The notes below the pieces were generated by a model. The model was not told the origin of the DNA and ran no database searches. It was given only the letters and a program-made list of their open reading frames with translations. Shown here in pieces: positions 62,641 through 64,000 of a stretch of DNA of 64,000 nucleotides (positions are counted from its first letter, which is position 1; every line of letters begins with the position of its first letter). This DNA is from Shimia sp. R10_1 (lineage in GTDB: Bacteria; Pseudomonadota; Alphaproteobacteria; Rhodobacterales; Rhodobacteraceae), in contig NZ_JAGHQX010000001.1 in NCBI RefSeq assembly GCF_017744095.1, positions 496,001-560,000 of the forward strand, written 5' to 3'. Made by a program: the position numbers and the translations under genes.

Positions 62641-64000
62641 ATGAGCGCAGACGCAGTTCTCCAGCTGATCAAAGACGAAGATGCGGCCTATGTCGACATC
62701 CGCTTCACCGACACACGCGGCAAGCTGCAGCACGTGACCGTGGACGTAGACCTCGTTGACGAAGACTTCCTCGAAGAAGGCTTCATGTTTGACGGGTCCT
62801 CCATCGCTGGCTGGAAATCCATCGAAAACTCCGACATGAAACTGATCCCAGACACCACCTCTGCGTATGTGGATCCGTTCTATGCTGAGAAAACCATCTG
62901 CATCCACTGCTCCATCGTTGAGCCTGACACCGGCGAAGCTTATGAGCGTGACCCACGCGGCACCGCCGAAAAAGCAGAAGCATATCTGAAGTCCTCCGGC
63001 ATCGGTGATGTGGCTTACATGGGCCCAGAAGCGGAATTCTTCCTGTTCGACGACGTTCGTTTTGAAAACAAAATCAACAAAGTATCCTACGAAGTTGATG
63101 CGATCGACGGGTCCTGGAACACCGACACCGAATACGAAATGGGCAACATGGGCCACCGCCCTGGCGTCAAAGGCGGCTACTTCCCAGTAAACCCAACCGA
63201 CGACAGCCACGACCTGCGCTCCGAGATGCTCTCCACCATGAAGCGTCTGGGCATGAAAACAGACAAGCACCACCACGAAGTGGCGTCCTGTCAGCACGAG
63301 CTGGGTCTGATCTTTGACAGCCTGACCAAGCAAGCGGACGAGCTGCAGAAGTACAAATACGTGATCCACAACGTGGCTGCGTCCTACGGCAAATCCGCCA
63401 CCTTCATGCCAAAGCCGATCTACGGCGACAACGGTACCGGCATGCACGTGAACATGTCCATCTGGAAAGACGGCAAGCCGCTCTTTGCAGGCGACAAATA
63501 CGCGGACCTGTCTGACGAAGCTCTGTACTTCATCGGCGGCATCCTGAAGCACGCAAAAACTCTGAACGCCTTCACCAACCCATCGACCAACTCCTACAAG
63601 CGTCTGATCCCGGGTTTTGAAGCACCAGTTCTGCGCGCCTACTCCGCACGCAACCGCTCCGGCTGTGTCCGTATCCCATGGACCGAAAGCCCAAAAGCCA
63701 AGCGTGTTGAAGCCCGCTTCCCAGATCCATCCGCCAACCCATACCTGTGCTTCGCAGCGCTGCTGATGGCTGGCCTGGACGGCATCAAGAACAAAATCCA
63801 CCCTGGCGAAGCCATGGACAAGAACCTCTATGATCTTCCTGCGGAAGAGCTGGCCGGTATCCCAACCGTCTGTGGCTCCCTGCGCGAAGCTCTGGACGCT
63901 CTGGAAGCAGATCACGAATTCCTGCTGGCAGGTGACGTGTTCACCAAAGACCAGATCGAAGGCTACATCGAGCTGAAGATGGAAGAGGTGGAGCACTATG
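62641..64000 (+). CDS. glnA: glutamine synthetase type I (partial, runs off window)
   Basis: Makes glutamine from glutamate, ammonia and ATP. 453 residues are inside the window; the family length is about 468, so only the last few are missing. Motifs: [59 protein letters not shown] with metal ligands, [38 protein letters not shown], and [11 protein letters not shown] with the adenylylation Tyr. AAGGACAAAGGGA precedes the ATG. Regulation by adenylylation and PII is expected from the family. Confidence 0.97.
   Translation, partial: MSADAVLQLIKDEDAAYVDIRFTDTRGKLQHVTVDVDLVDEDFLEEGFMFDGSSIAGWKSIENSDMKLIPDTTSAYVDPFYAEKTICIHCSIVEPDTGEAYERDPRGTAEKAEAYLKSSGIGDVAYMGPEAEFFLFDDVRFENKINKVSYEVDAIDGSWNTDTEYEMGNMGHRPGVKGGYFPVNPTDDSHDLRSEMLSTMKRLGMKTDKHHHEVASCQHELGLIFDSLTKQADELQKYKYVIHNVAASYGKSATFMPKPIYGDNGTGMHVNMSIWKDGKPLFAGDKYADLSDEALYFIGGILKHAKTLNAFTNPSTNSYKRLIPGFEAPVLRAYSARNRSGCVRIPWTESPKAKRVEARFPDPSANPYLCFAALLMAGLDGIKNKIHPGEAMDKNLYDLPAEELAGIPTVCGSLREALDALEADHEFLLAGDVFTKDQIEGYIELKMEEVEHY

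Overview
The window reads as a stretch of a Rhodobacterales (Roseobacter-clade type) alphaproteobacterial chromosome. This is inferred from gene content and protein style: class II DAHP synthase, a qox/cyo-type quinol oxidase operon ending in SURF1, IalB and DUF853 proteins, an AcpXL-like carrier protein beside lpxD, glnB-glnA, and recurring Rhodobacterales-style palindromic repeats. No organism name is given and none can be proved from the window alone. No insertion sequence, prophage or CRISPR array was seen.

Layout. 0-2.7 kb: an MscS-type channel and a small outer-membrane beta-barrel. 2.9-6.7 kb: purL, a Cys-cluster protein, bolA, a small membrane protein and the monothiol glutaredoxin grxD, an iron-sulfur flavoured group. 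6.7-8.5 kb (minus): coiled-coil protein, zapA and a YiiX-like papain-fold hydrolase in a tightly overlapping operon. 8.8-10.8 kb: transketolase. 10.9-17.2 kb: a minus-strand MFS transporter diverging from cyoABCD-SURF1. 17.6-18.9 kb: uracil-type permease. Then tRNA-Ser(GGA), class II aroG (minus), a divergent GlxA-type regulator and a periplasmic PQQ sugar dehydrogenase. 23.2-29.1 kb: a five-gene branched-chain amino-acid-type ABC transporter interrupted by a small orphan secreted protein. 29.2-30.7 kb: a HerA-like ATPase. 31.3-34.6 kb: IalB, then lpxD-acp-fabF-like (minus). 34.6-37.6 kb: cell-wall genes (L,D-transpeptidase, DUF882 Tat protein) and a small membrane protein. 37.9-59.5 kb: one intact gene for a giant secreted protein of about 7,210 residues. 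60.1-64 kb: tRNA-Leu(TAG), NAD(P)HX repair enzyme nnr, glnB and a glnA that runs off the window.

The most striking element is the giant protein. Reading the translation by hand, its N-terminal 4,600 residues resolve into eight blocks. Each block holds exactly seven copies of a repeat of about 55-60 residues, and blocks are separated by a cadherin-like linker of about 170 residues. Seven copies per block, without exception in all eight, suggests a string of eight seven-bladed beta-propellers (56 blades). This is followed by a cadherin-like domain, a PKD domain, 17 tandem cadherin/VCBS-like domains and two RTX calcium-binding blocks with a type I secretion-like C-terminus. The propeller reading is inference. 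The repeat counts are seen directly.

Secondary points of interest are a candidate small RNA with its own promoter and terminator near 31.0 kb, a palindromic repeat inserted in frame into nnr, an 11-bp-period repeat between two transporter ATPase genes, and several dyads upstream of cyoA, uraA and the cell-wall genes.
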